From the NCBI GenBank assembly GCA_018435665.1, contig JAHDND010000179.1, positions 1 through 48,140 on the forward strand: 48,140 bases of DNA, read 5' to 3'. A program made the translations under genes and the position numbers. This DNA comes from Candidatus Thiosymbion sp. GTDB taxonomy: Bacteria > Pseudomonadota > Gammaproteobacteria > Chromatiales > Chromatiaceae. Each line of letters begins with the position of its first letter. The stretch's first letter is position 1. The notes beneath the pieces were generated by a model. The model was not told the origin of the DNA. It did no database searches and saw nothing but the letters and a program-made list of their open reading frames with translations. Below are positions 8,103 through 16,843 of this stretch, piece after piece.

Positions 8103-9620
8103 ATGCCATCGTCCACCCTGGTCATTGCCCCCCTGCTCGTCCCCTTGCTGGCGGGCATCCTCCTGCTCCTCTTCCGGGCGCGGGAATTAGGCGGGCGGCG
8201 GGCCTTCAGCCAGGTGGCGGTGGTGGTCCAGATCGGGCTGGCCCTGGGCTTGTTGGCCGCTACCCAGCGCGGCGACATCCTGACCTACAGCCTGGGCGAC
8301 TGGCCCGCGCCCTATGGCATCGTGCTGGTGGCGGACCGGCTGGCGGCCTGGCTGCTGCTGATCACGAGCCTGGTGGCCGGCTTTGCCCTCTGGCAGGCCT
8401 GCCAGGGCCTGGACCGCGCGGGCCGCCATTTTCACGTCCTCTTCCAGTTGCAGTTGTTCGGGCTCAACGGCGCCTTTCTCACCGGGGACCTGTTCAATCT
8501 CTTCGTCTTTTTCGAGGTCTTGCTGATCGCCTCCTATGGCCTGGCCCTCCATGGCGGCGGTCAGGCGCGGACTCGGGCCGGTTTGCACTACATGGTCGTC
8601 AACCTGGCTGGCTCCGCGCTGTTCCTGATCGCCGCCGGGCTGATCTATGGCCTCTTCGGGACCCTGAACCTGGCCCATCTGGCCCAGTTGCTGACCACGG
8701 TGCCCGTGGACAATCTGGGTCCGGCCCGGGCGGCCCTGTTGCTGCTCCTGGGGGTCTTCGCCCTCAAGGCCGCCCTCCTGCCCCTGTACCTCTGGCTGCC
8801 AGCGACCTATGCCAGCGCGATCGCCCCGGTCGCCGCCCTCTTCGCCATCATGACCAAGGTCGGCGCCTATGCCATCCTGCGGGTTTCGACGCTTTTGCTG
8901 GGCCCCCCGGCGGGGGAGCTGGCCGGTCTCTATGAGGGCTGGCTGCTGCCCCTGGCCCTGGCGACCCTGGTCGTGGGGATGCTGGGCGCCCTGGCCGCCC
9001 GTTCCCTGGGTCGGCAGGCCGCCTATCTAGTCATCGCCTCGGTGGGGACCCTGATGATTGCCTTTGGCCTGGGGGGCCGGGAGGCCCTGGCCACGGGCCT
9101 CTACTATCTGCCCCACTCGACCCTGTCCGCCGCGGCGTTCTTTCTGCTGGCGGGGGTCATCACCGCCGGGCGGGGGCCGGTGGGGGACCATTTCCGGCCG
9201 GGACCGGACGTGCCCCATGCGCCCCTGGTCGGCGCCCTGTTCTTCCTCTGCGCCATCCTGCTGGCGGGTCTGCCCCCCCTCTCCGGTTTCCTCGGCAAGT
9301 TCCTACTCCTGCGGGCGGCGCTGGATCATCCCGGCTGGCCCTGGATCCTCGCCATGATCCTGATGGCCAGTCTCTTGGGCCTGATCGCCCTGGCGCGTTC
9401 CGGTAGCCTGCTCTTTTTCCGCTCGGCGGCCGTCGCCGGGGAGAGGAGGCCCGCCCAGACCGGGGAAAGGCGCGCGCTGCTGCCCGCGGCGGCCTTGCTC
9501 CTCCTGACCCTGGGGCTGACCCTCTGGGCGGGGGAGTGGCTGGAATGGACAACAGCGATCGCCGATGAGCTGCTGCAACCGCGAAACTATATCCAGGCCG
9601 TGTTGGGAGGGACGCCATGA
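8103..9620 (+). CDS. mnhD: Mrp antiporter subunit D
   Basis: A NuoN/NuoM-like proton-channel subunit of about 505 residues with some fourteen hydrophobic helices. Diagnostic stretches are TGDLFNLFVFFEVLLIASYG, FALKAALLPLYLWLPATYA, TKVGAYAILRV and LAGLPPLSGFLGKFLLL, with the conserved Lys and Glu residues of the antiporter-like family. The ATG at 8103 gives the usual MrpD N-terminus (VIAPLLVPLLAGILLLLF). A GTG at 8085 in the same frame would add six residues; neither has a clear ribosome-binding site. The end overlaps mnhE by four bases (ATGA). Confidence 0.92.
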   Translation: MPSSTLVIAPLLVPLLAGILLLLFRARELGGRRAFSQVAVVVQIGLALGLLAATQRGDILTYSLGDWPAPYGIVLVADRLAAWLLLITSLVAGFALWQACQGLDRAGRHFHVLFQLQLFGLNGAFLTGDLFNLFVFFEVLLIASYGLALHGGGQARTRAGLHYMVVNLAGSALFLIAAGLIYGLFGTLNLAHLAQLLTTVPVDNLGPARAALLLLLGVFALKAALLPLYLWLPATYASAIAPVAALFAIMTKVGAYAILRVSTLLLGPPAGELAGLYEGWLLPLALATLVVGMLGALAARSLGRQAAYLVIASVGTLMIAFGLGGREALATGLYYLPHSTLSAAAFFLLAGVITAGRGPVGDHFRPGPDVPHAPLVGALFFLCAILLAGLPPLSGFLGKFLLLRAALDHPGWPWILAMILMASLLGLIALARSGSLLFFRSAAVAGERRPAQTGERRALLPAAALLLLTLGLTLWAGEWLEWTTAIADELLQPRNYIQAVLGGTP

Positions 9621-10114
9621 GGCCGATCCGGCGCCTGCTGCCCCATCCCTGGCTGACCACGGTCCTGACGTTGGTCTGGCTGCTGCTAAACAACACCCTG
9701 TCCCCAGGTCATGTCCTGTTGGGGCTGGTATTGGGCTGGCTGATTCCCCTCCTCAGCTTGCGTTTCTGGCCGGATACCGTCCATTTTCATCACCCCCTGG
9801 CCTTGTTGCGTTTCATCGGGCGGGTGCTGTGGGACATCCTGGTCGCCAACCTCAATGTCGCCCAGCTCATCCTCGGCAAGCCAGAACGGCTGCGCCCGGG
9901 CTTCTTCGCGATCCCCCTCGATCTGGAGACTGAGCTGGCCATCAGCCTGCTGGCCAATACCGTCAGCCTGACCCCGGGGACCTTGTCCGTGGAGCTCAGT
10001 CCGGATCGCCGCACCCTCTTCGTCCATGGCATGGATGTCCCGGACCCGGCGGCGACGTGCGCCGAGATCAAGCTGCGCTACGAGGCCCCCTTGAAGGAGG
10101 TGTTCGAACCATGA
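9617..10114 (+). CDS. mnhE: Mrp antiporter subunit E
   Basis: A 165-residue subunit with two N-terminal membrane helices (LTTVLTLVWLLLNN and HVLLGLVLGWLIPLL) and a cytosolic domain containing LANTVSLTPGTLSVELS and the FVHGMD stretch, the signature of MnhE/MrpE. The start overlaps mnhD and the stop overlaps mnhF, both as ATGA, so translation of the operon is coupled. Confidence 0.92.
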   Translation: MRPIRRLLPHPWLTTVLTLVWLLLNNTLSPGHVLLGLVLGWLIPLLSLRFWPDTVHFHHPLALLRFIGRVLWDILVANLNVAQLILGKPERLRPGFFAIPLDLETELAISLLANTVSLTPGTLSVELSPDRRTLFVHGMDVPDPAATCAEIKLRYEAPLKEVFEP

Positions 10115-10380
10115 TGGCCCTGGCCGTGACCCTCGCCCTGGCCCTGGTGGCGGCCGCCATCGCCCTCAGTTTCTGGCGGCTGTTGATCGGGCCCAGCGCG
10201 CCGGACCGCATCCTGGCCTTGGACACCCTGTACATCAATACCATCGCCCTGCTCATCCTGTTGGGGCTGCGCCTGAATTCCAACCTCTATTTCGAGGCGG
10301 CCTTGTTGATCGCCGTCATCGGCTTCGTGGGTACCCTGGCCCTGTGCAAGTACCTGCTCCGCGGTGACATCATCGAATAG
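10111..10380 (+). CDS. mnhF: Mrp antiporter subunit F
   Basis: An 89-residue membrane protein with three helices. The motif GPSAPDRILALDTLYIN is characteristic of MnhF/MrpF. The start is the ATG overlapping the mnhE stop; an AAGGAGG about 10 bases upstream inside mnhE is a strong ribosome-binding site. An in-frame upstream start at 10057 is rejected because it lies deep inside mnhE. Confidence 0.92.
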   Translation: MMALAVTLALALVAAAIALSFWRLLIGPSAPDRILALDTLYINTIALLILLGLRLNSNLYFEAALLIAVIGFVGTLALCKYLLRGDIIE

Positions 10381-10403
10381 GCATTGACCGGGAGATCGCC
10401 CCC

Positions 10404-10742
10404 ATGCTGGAAGCCCTGCTATCCCTGCTCATCCTTGCCGGGGCCCTCTTTACCTTCATCGGCTCCCTGGGGCTAGCGCGCCTGCCAGACTTCTTCACCC
10501 GCCTCCATGCCCCGACCAAGGCGACCACCCTGGGGGTCGGCAGCCTGCTGATCGCCTCCGCCATCCACTTCAGCACCCAGGGCGAGGGCCTGAGCCTGCA
10601 TGAGGTTCTGGTCACCCTGTTCCTCTTCATCACCGCTCCCGTCTCCGGGCATTTGCTGGGCAAGACTGGCCTCCATCTGCGTCTTCCGCGGCTGGGCAAG
10701 CAGGCTGACGGTGGTCTGCCCCCCGGTCTGCCCCCTGGATGA
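10404..10742 (+). CDS. mnhG: Mrp antiporter subunit G
   Basis: A 112-residue subunit with three helices. GSLGLARLPDFFTRLHAPTK is the MnhG/MrpG signature, and TLFLFITAPVSGHLL forms the last helix. It completes the A-B, C, D, E, F, G set. The gene starts 23 bases after mnhF, and its stop overlaps the ATG of an acyltransferase gene (ATGA). Confidence 0.92.
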   Translation: MLEALLSLLILAGALFTFIGSLGLARLPDFFTRLHAPTKATTLGVGSLLIASAIHFSTQGEGLSLHEVLVTLFLFITAPVSGHLLGKTGLHLRLPRLGKQADGGLPPGLPPG

Positions 10743-11812
10743 GATTGGCCGAGATCCTGCCGCGGGGCGCGAACAATCTGGATTTGTTCCGGATCATCGC
10801 CGCGGCCATGGTCATTTTCGGCCATGCCTATGCCTTGGTCCCGGTTTCGGGCCAGTCCGATCCGCTGGCGCAGTGGTTGGGCTTTGATTCCTCGGGCTCC
10901 CTGGCGGTCAAGGTCTTCTTTCTGCTCAGCGGGTTGGTGGTCACCAACAGCCTGCTGGAAAAGCGACAACCCCTCCAGTTCCTGATCGCCCGCTTTTTCC
11001 GCCTCTGGCCGGCCCTGGCGGTCACGGTGCTGCTATGTGCCCTGGTCCTGGGGCCCCTGCTCACCAGCCTCCCGTTGGGGGAGTATTTTCTGCACCCGGA
11101 GACTGGCAAATATATCTACCGGAATCTGGTGTTTCGGATTCGGTTCCCACTGCCTGGTGTCTTTCAGGACAACGCCCTGAGTGCCGTGAATGGTTCCCTC
11201 TGGACCATTCCTCATGAAATCGCGGCCTATCTCGGGCTGTTGGTTCTGTACCTGCTCGGCACCTTCCAGCGGTGCTGGTTGCCCTTGGCGGTGCTGGCCA
11301 CCATTCTCGCCGTGCCATTGCTCTTCCCCGATGAGAGTCCAGAGGTTTCCCTGCTCATAGCCTGTTTTGCCATCGGCGCCACTCTGGCTTTCTATAAGCG
11401 CCACCTCATCATCAATGGATGGGTCGTCCTGACACTCTGGATCCTCTTCGCTCTTTTTCGCCATGCGCTGGTCAATTTTTACCTTTTTTATCTGGCCCTG
11501 TTCGCCAGCATCCTTTTCGTCGCCAGCCAGTCCTGGATGCTGCGCCTGAGGCCTGGGTCGGACCTGTCCTACGGCGTCTATTTGTGGGGGTTCCCGGTGC
11601 AACAAGTCATGGCCCAATTTTTTGGCGCCCATGGGATTCTGTTCAATCAGCTTGCCTCTTTGGCCATCTGTCTGGTGTTGGCCTTCTGTTCCTGGCATCT
11701 GGTGGAAAAACCGGCCATGGCCCGGGGCGCTGTCCTGGGCCGGCGCCTTCCCCCGGATTCGATCCGGCGGCTGCGGGGGGCGCTGACTGGCCGTTTTCTT
11801 TCCCGCCCCTAA
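10739..11812 (+). CDS. Membrane O-acyltransferase (acyltransferase-3 family)
   Basis: A 357-residue polytopic protein of the acyltransferase-3 (OafA/NodX) family, which acetylates or otherwise acylates sugars of surface polysaccharides from the inner membrane. The N-terminus has NNLDLFRIIAAAMVIFGHAY, the short form of the family motif with its conserved His, followed by the FFLLSGLVVTNSLL and FLIARFFRLWPAL helices. Later SYGVYLWGFPVQQ matches the usual Y-x-Y-L-x-x-W/P block. There is no C-terminal SGNH domain. Its start overlaps mnhG and its TAA overlaps the next ATG, so it looks co-transcribed with the antiporter operon. The substrate is unknown; the polysaccharide cluster downstream suggests an O-antigen or exopolysaccharide. 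Confidence 0.85.
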   Translation: MRLAEILPRGANNLDLFRIIAAAMVIFGHAYALVPVSGQSDPLAQWLGFDSSGSLAVKVFFLLSGLVVTNSLLEKRQPLQFLIARFFRLWPALAVTVLLCALVLGPLLTSLPLGEYFLHPETGKYIYRNLVFRIRFPLPGVFQDNALSAVNGSLWTIPHEIAAYLGLLVLYLLGTFQRCWLPLAVLATILAVPLLFPDESPEVSLLIACFAIGATLAFYKRHLIINGWVVLTLWILFALFRHALVNFYLFYLALFASILFVASQSWMLRLRPGSDLSYGVYLWGFPVQQVMAQFFGAHGILFNQLASLAICLVLAFCSWHLVEKPAMARGAVLGRRLPPDSIRRLRGALTGRFLSRP

Positions 11813-13614
11813 TGATCGAATCGCACCCTTACCGGGCCGATATCGATGGCTTGCGCGCCCTGGCCATCCTGCCGGTAGTCCTCTTCCATGCCGATGTTCC
11901 CGGTTTTGGCGGAGGCTATGTTGGCGTCGATGTCTTTTTCGTCATCTCGGGTTATCTGATCACCTCGATCATCGTGCGCGAACTGGACACCGGTAGCTTC
12001 TCGTTGATGAATTTCTACGAGCGCAGGGTCCGCCGCATCCTGCCGGCCCTCTTCGTGACGCTGTTAGCCACGGCCCTGCTGGCTTCCCTCATGCTCTACC
12101 CGCGGGAGGCCAAGGATTATGCCCGCTCTCTGGTGGCGGCAACCCTGTTCTTCTCCAGCATCTTTTTTTATCAAAAAAGTGGGTATTTCGACCTGGAGGC
12201 CGAGCGCCAGCCCCTGTTGCATACCTGGTCCCTATCCGTCGAGGAAATCTTCTACATCTTTTTTCCTCCCCTGATGCTGCTGCTCTGGCGCCATTGCCGC
12301 CGCCAAGCCTTTGGGTGGGTATTGGTCATCGGGGTATTGTCTCTCAGCGGCGCGACCTTGGCCTTAGGGGCGGACCCGGGCTCGTCAGCGGCATTCTATC
12401 TGCCCCCTTTTCGAGCCTGGGAACTCATGATCGGCGTGCTGGTGGCATTGAACCCCTGGCGCTTGCCCCAATTCCCTGCCTTCGCCAACCTCTTGTCTCT
12501 GGTTGGCCTCGCCATGATCGCCTTTCCCGTCTTTTTCTATTCGTCCAACACGGTCTTTCCCGGGGTGGCCGCCCTGTTGCCCTGCGGTGGCGCCGCCCTG
12601 ATCCTACTCGGCGGCCAGAGGCGCCCTTCGGTCGTGGGGCGCTTCCTGTCCTGGCGACCCCTGGTCATCCTTGGCCTGATCTCCTATTCCCTCTATCTGT
12701 GGCATTGGCCGGTCTTCGTCTACGGGCGGATCTGGATTGGGGCCGCTCCAGGGCTTGGTCAGGCATGGCTCCTGATCGGGATCAGCCTGACCCTGGCCGT
12801 CCTGTCCTGGCGCTTCGTCGAGCGTCCCTTTCGTGGTCGATCGGGCATCCTGCCGGGAAAGCGGATCTTTGCCCTCGCCGGTTTGGCGGGCCTGACCATC
12901 GTCGGCATCGGCTTGCATGGGGAAAAGACGGGGGGGTGGCTGGGACGTTATCCGCCTGAACTCGCCACCATTCTCGCCGCCCCCTACGATAATCGGGACC
13001 CGCGGCAGGGCGAGTGCTTGAGCACAAGCGAGGATGCGAAGGGTTGCCAATATGGCGACTTACAGGCCCCGCCCGTTCTGGCCCTATGGGGCGATAGCTT
13101 CGCCGCGGTTTATGCCCCGGTCCTCGGGGAAGTGGCGAGGGGGCAGGGGGGCTCCCTCTTGAGTCTGACCATGGCCGCCTGTCCCCCCGCTGTGGATTGG
13201 CAACCCGTGGGACAGTCCTGGCGGGATGCCTGCCGGCGCTTTCAGAACATTGCCCTGGAACGACTCGTCGCAACGCCCGGCATTCATACCGTGATCCTAT
13301 CCGCCAACTTCCATGACTATCTGCATGACGAGGGAGCGGTAGCCTTGCCCGCCGCCTTACGGGGGGCCATCGCACGACTCCTCTCCGCTGGCAAGATCGT
13401 TGCCCTGGCCTACCCGGTGCCCAGGCTTGGCGCCCATGTCCCCAACCGGCTGGCTGACGCCATCCTCGCGGGCGAGGATCCCGATCGGGTACGCCGTCCT
13501 TTAGCCGAATTTCTGGCCAGCCACCAGGGCGTCTTCGCCCTCCTCAACCATATTCCCGCTGCTGACGGTCTGATCCGCCTCTATCCCCATGAGGTCTTTT
13601 GTCCCGAAGGGTAG
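11812..13614 (+). CDS. OafA-like acyltransferase with SGNH domain, truncated by in-frame TAG
   Basis: A 600-codon frame starting at an ATG that overlaps the previous stop (TAATG). Residues 1 to about 360 are an acyltransferase-3 membrane domain: RADIDGLRALAILPVVLFHA, FFVISGYLITSIIVREL, YERRVRRILPAL, LLHTWSLSVEEIFYIFFP and YSLYLWHWPVFVYG. A periplasmic SGNH hydrolase-like domain follows, with the nucleophile block LALWGDSFAAVY. Translation ends at TAG (13612-13614), but the same frame then continues for 45 codons with YYDDAHLSLTGA, the block holding the catalytic Asp and His. In the intact neighbour (13735-15639) the equivalent stretch reads CPEGLC, where this gene reads CPEG-stop-C, so one base change TTG to TAG would explain it. 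The truncated product should lack SGNH activity but may keep a folded membrane domain. Confidence 0.85.
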   Translation: MIESHPYRADIDGLRALAILPVVLFHADVPGFGGGYVGVDVFFVISGYLITSIIVRELDTGSFSLMNFYERRVRRILPALFVTLLATALLASLMLYPREAKDYARSLVAATLFFSSIFFYQKSGYFDLEAERQPLLHTWSLSVEEIFYIFFPPLMLLLWRHCRRQAFGWVLVIGVLSLSGATLALGADPGSSAAFYLPPFRAWELMIGVLVALNPWRLPQFPAFANLLSLVGLAMIAFPVFFYSSNTVFPGVAALLPCGGAALILLGGQRRPSVVGRFLSWRPLVILGLISYSLYLWHWPVFVYGRIWIGAAPGLGQAWLLIGISLTLAVLSWRFVERPFRGRSGILPGKRIFALAGLAGLTIVGIGLHGEKTGGWLGRYPPELATILAAPYDNRDPRQGECLSTSEDAKGCQYGDLQAPPVLALWGDSFAAVYAPVLGEVARGQGGSLLSLTMAACPPAVDWQPVGQSWRDACRRFQNIALERLVATPGIHTVILSANFHDYLHDEGAVALPAALRGAIARLLSAGKIVALAYPVPRLGAHVPNRLADAILAGEDPDRVRRPLAEFLASHQGVFALLNHIPAADGLIRLYPHEVFCPEG

Positions 13615-13752
13615 TGTCGCTTTTATAGCCAGGGCCAACCCTGGTATTACGACGATGCCCATCTGAGTTTGACCGGGGCAGATCGGGTGCGTCCCTTGTT
13701 TGAATCCATCCTGGATCCAAAGTCCCAGGCCGCATTAGCGCCGGGGGAATAG
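13615..13752 (+). pseudogene. Orphaned 3' end of the SGNH acyltransferase gene
   Basis: In-frame continuation after the TAG at 13612: 45 codons beginning CRFYSQGQPWYYDDAHLS and ending at a TAG (13750-13752). The sequence is good SGNH-family C-terminus with the catalytic D-x-x-H, and shows no further frameshift or stop. Readthrough would give a 646-residue protein, close to the 634 residues of the convergent paralogue. The last 18 bases overlap the 3' end of that paralogue. The lack of other damage points to a very recent nonsense mutation or a sequence error. Confidence 0.7.
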
Positions 13753-15639
13753 GCCGCTGAACAGATCCCGTAACAGCAGATTTCCCGCGTCGACGAGATG
13801 ATTGTCATCGAAATAGAGGGGTACCCCGTTCTTGGTACCCAGACAAAGACCCTCGGGACAAAGATAAGGCGTGGGGTCCAGTGACTGGACGCCACACCTT
13901 GCCTCGGTTCTGGCAATGGTGTCCAAGGCCACCTTATTGCGCGCAAGATAAGTCGAAATCGGGATGGCGATATCGGACCCTGGGGAAAAAAAGCGGGATC
14001 TCAGGTGCAAGCCTTTGTAAATGTTAAATGGCATCTCGGGCAGGGGTTTGACGATCCAGACCGGATTGGTTTGGGCGATGGCGCAGACCGTATGCGCGTA
14101 TTCGCTGGCGAAGGCGTCGTCGAGGGAAGGGGAACCGGTCTGGGGCTCCAGGTCGAAATGGACCCGGAAGCGGTTGCCGCTATTGCGATCCAGATAAAGG
14201 GCGGTACGGCTGAAAAGCAGTACCGGGACCCCGGGGTAGGTTTCCCGGAGGAGTTTTAGCCGGGACTCGTTGAAGGCGCGACAATTGGCGGCCAGCTCAC
14301 CGTCGCGCATGGAGAACTGCCTGAGGGTCGGACAACCGCCGAGGGCCCAAAGCAGGGCCGAACCGGGATTGACGGATTGGACGGCGGCAGCCGTTGCCTG
14401 GGCATGGCTGTCCCCAAGCAGGATGACGGCAATCTCCCCCGTGCCTAGTCGGCAGTCGACGGCATTGAATTCATTGGGCAGGCATTCCTTGACGACGATC
14501 TGGCTTTCGTAGGCCGGGCGAGTTGGCTCATGGAAGTGAAACCGGACGCCCGGGACGACCTTGAGCAGCTCCGCCATCCCTTGGGCGCTGACAACGACTA
14601 GGGCGACTGGCATCAGGAAGGGTTTCAGCCGGTTCCCGGGCAGGCGGGCGCTGGCCGGGCGTTCGATGAAGAAATAGGAGAGGCTCCCCAGAAAGAAGGT
14701 TGACGTTAGTCCGGCAAGAAGGGCCCAGGAGTCCCCCAACAGGCCGCACAGATAGAGAAACACCACCACGGGCCAATGCCAGAGATAGAGGGAATAAGAG
14801 ATTCTCCCGATGAATTGCAGCGGGGCATTGCGACTCAGGGGGGAATCGGCATTGGCCAGGATAACCAGGGCCGCGCCCGCCACCGGGATCAGGGCCAGGA
14901 CGCCAGGCCAGGGGGCTTGCTCATTGAGCCAGAACAATGCGAGGCCGATACAGGCCAGGCCAGCCGCTTCGAGACTAAGGCGGAATGGCTCGGTTGGCCT
15001 GAGTGGATAGAGAAAGAGAATCCCGCCGATCAAGAGCTCCCAGGCGCGGGTTGGTAAAAGATAAAAGGCGAATGCCTGGAAGGAGGGCGTGAGCAGGGCG
15101 GAGGCCAGGAAAGAGAAGAAGGCGAGGGCGAGGATGAGGGTGGCGGTCAGGTTCCGGCTTGGGCCGAAGTAATGGCGACATCCCAGCAGTAGCAAGGGGT
15201 ACAGCAGGTAGAATTGCCACTCCAGGGATAGTGACCAAGTATGCAGTAGCCAGTTCTCCTGAGGTGCGGCCTCGAAATAGTTACCGCTTTTTGCCAGGGA
15301 GAAGTTGGAGACGAAGAGGAGGCTGGAAGAGATATCCCGCAGCAGGGAGCGGTAATCATCTCCTGGCAGATACAGGAAGCCGAACAGACCGAGGGCCAGG
15401 CCCAGGCACAAGAGGGCGGGAATGATCCTGCGCGCCCGGGAGGCATAAAAGGACCGGAGGGAAAATTGGTCCCGATCGCGGCCGCCGAGGATGATACCGG
15501 TCATCAGATAACCGGAAATGACGAAAAAGATGTCGACGCCGATATAGCCGCCCGCAAAGCCAGGTACGCGAAAATGAAAGAGGACGACGCAGATCACCGC
15601 GATCGCCCTGAGGGCATTGATACTGGGCCGGAATTGCAT
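13735..15639 (-). CDS. OafA-like acyltransferase with C-terminal SGNH domain
   Basis: An intact 634-residue protein and paralogue of the gene ending at 13614, which it meets tail to tail. The membrane acyltransferase domain occupies residues 1 to about 340 (FRPSINALRAIAVICVVLFH, FFVISGYLMTGIIL, RARRIIPALLCL, WLLHTWSLSLEWQFYLLYP and YSLYLWHWPVVVFL). The periplasmic SGNH domain follows, with ILLGDSHAQA as the nucleophile block, GGCPTLRQ, and LYFDDNHLVDAG as the catalytic Asp/His block. It probably transfers an acyl group, often acetate, onto a surface glycan. The start at the ATG complementary to 15637-15639 gives the usual family N-terminus. The 262-bp gap upstream holds no recognisable gene. 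Confidence 0.88.
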   Translation of the reverse strand: MQFRPSINALRAIAVICVVLFHFRVPGFAGGYIGVDIFFVISGYLMTGIILGGRDRDQFSLRSFYASRARRIIPALLCLGLALGLFGFLYLPGDDYRSLLRDISSSLLFVSNFSLAKSGNYFEAAPQENWLLHTWSLSLEWQFYLLYPLLLLGCRHYFGPSRNLTATLILALAFFSFLASALLTPSFQAFAFYLLPTRAWELLIGGILFLYPLRPTEPFRLSLEAAGLACIGLALFWLNEQAPWPGVLALIPVAGAALVILANADSPLSRNAPLQFIGRISYSLYLWHWPVVVFLYLCGLLGDSWALLAGLTSTFFLGSLSYFFIERPASARLPGNRLKPFLMPVALVVVSAQGMAELLKVVPGVRFHFHEPTRPAYESQIVVKECLPNEFNAVDCRLGTGEIAVILLGDSHAQATAAAVQSVNPGSALLWALGGCPTLRQFSMRDGELAANCRAFNESRLKLLRETYPGVPVLLFSRTALYLDRNSGNRFRVHFDLEPQTGSPSLDDAFASEYAHTVCAIAQTNPVWIVKPLPEMPFNIYKGLHLRSRFFSPGSDIAIPISTYLARNKVALDTIARTEARCGVQSLDPTPYLCPEGLCLGTKNGVPLYFDDNHLVDAGNLLLRDLFSGLFPRR

Positions 15640-15901
15640 GGGGGCCGCGCAGGCTGAACGAGGATGCCGAAATTACCGGCTACTTAGAGAGGGGAAGGCC
15701 TGGAGCTGGCATCGTCTGTGGCCATGTCGCTAGAGGATCTAACGGCGCTGCCATGGTGGGCGCGGCGGGTCGTTCAGGGTCCGGGGGCGGGTCGAATACG
15801 TCATCGGTACCGTGGGGTCGAGCGACTTGGGGGTATCTCGGGCTGGGCGGGGATGAAGGGAGAGTTGCGTCGGCGGGAGTCAACCCAGGGGGGCTTGCAG
15901 G

Positions 15902-16546
15902 TCAGAAACGCCCCCCCTGGGCCAGGAGAATCTCGCCCACCGCCGATTCGATGACCTTCATGTCGGTCAGGGGGAAGGGGGGAATGGACAAATGGCGCAG
16001 GCGCTCCTGATAGTTCATGCAGAAATCGAAGTGGAAGCCCGGGAAGCCTTCCTGGCGCTTCACGCCCTGGATGTCCATGACATAGGCAGCGTAATTGATG
16101 GTCTGGGTCATGTGGTAGGGGGTGGGCTTCTGGCCGCGGCGGAAGCCCTCGATCCGGGCATCCCAGGTGGGGTAGACGGCGGGGTTGGCGAAGTGCAGCA
16201 CCTGGGAGGCGGCGACTAGGGACTGGAGGCAGGTGGCCACGGCCATCGCGTCCGCCTCGGCAAAGGCGGCCTCAGGGGCGCGGGCCCGGCCGAAAGCACG
16301 CACCGCCGCGTCCAGGCTCTGGGGTTCGATGTGCAGCCGTCCGGGCAGCCAGCCGTAGGCGAAGGTGGCCGCCAACAAGAAGGCATCGGCGTCCCGGTCG
16401 GTCACCCTGATTGCCGCCAGCAGGGCGGGATAAGCGCGCAGAAAGGCTGTTTCCCGCGAGCCAGTGGCCAGTTTGTTGACTCGGACCAGGTCCACCGCCT
16501 GGTCCAGGGTTTCGAGATTGAGGTTGGTGAAGGGTGCAATGTTCAT
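15902..16546 (-). CDS. Hypothetical protein, possibly HhH/glycosylase-like fold
   Basis: A 214-residue cytosolic-looking protein with no signal peptide or membrane helix. I do not recognise it with confidence. The segment HFANPAVYPTWDARIEGF resembles a stretch seen in uncharacterised proteins related to helix-hairpin-helix DNA glycosylases, but no catalytic motif is evident. The chosen ATG (complement of 16544-16546) begins MNIAPFTNLNLETL; the frame is open far upstream, but that part has the look of non-coding sequence. The gene is divergent from the O-antigen ligase-like gene across about 300 bp, in which I see no clear promoter or other gene. Function unknown. Confidence 0.6.
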   Translation of the reverse strand: MNIAPFTNLNLETLDQAVDLVRVNKLATGSRETAFLRAYPALLAAIRVTDRDADAFLLAATFAYGWLPGRLHIEPQSLDAAVRAFGRARAPEAAFAEADAMAVATCLQSLVAASQVLHFANPAVYPTWDARIEGFRRGQKPTPYHMTQTINYAAYVMDIQGVKRQEGFPGFHFDFCMNYQERLRHLSIPPFPLTDMKVIESAVGEILLAQGGRF

Positions 16547-16843
16547 ACGGTCGGGCGGAGGGGCAGGCGGCTCGATGCGGTGGGGAGGCCAATGGTCTGG
16601 GTCTGGGGCATAGGTTGACAGAACGGTTAGGTCTGGTCGAGAGGAGGAGGGCAAAAGGGCGCGGGATAAGGGTGCCCGGAGCTCCTGACGGCCAATGGGA
16701 AGGCGGTCAGGTGCCAGATCAAAACCCGGGGTCGGCCCTTTCGGCTCGGTATGCGGGTTGGGCTGGAAAACCAAGCGCCAAGGGGTAACTCGATGGGACA
16801 ATAGGCCCTTGGTCAAAGCCCCTGGATGGCATCTTGCCGACTC

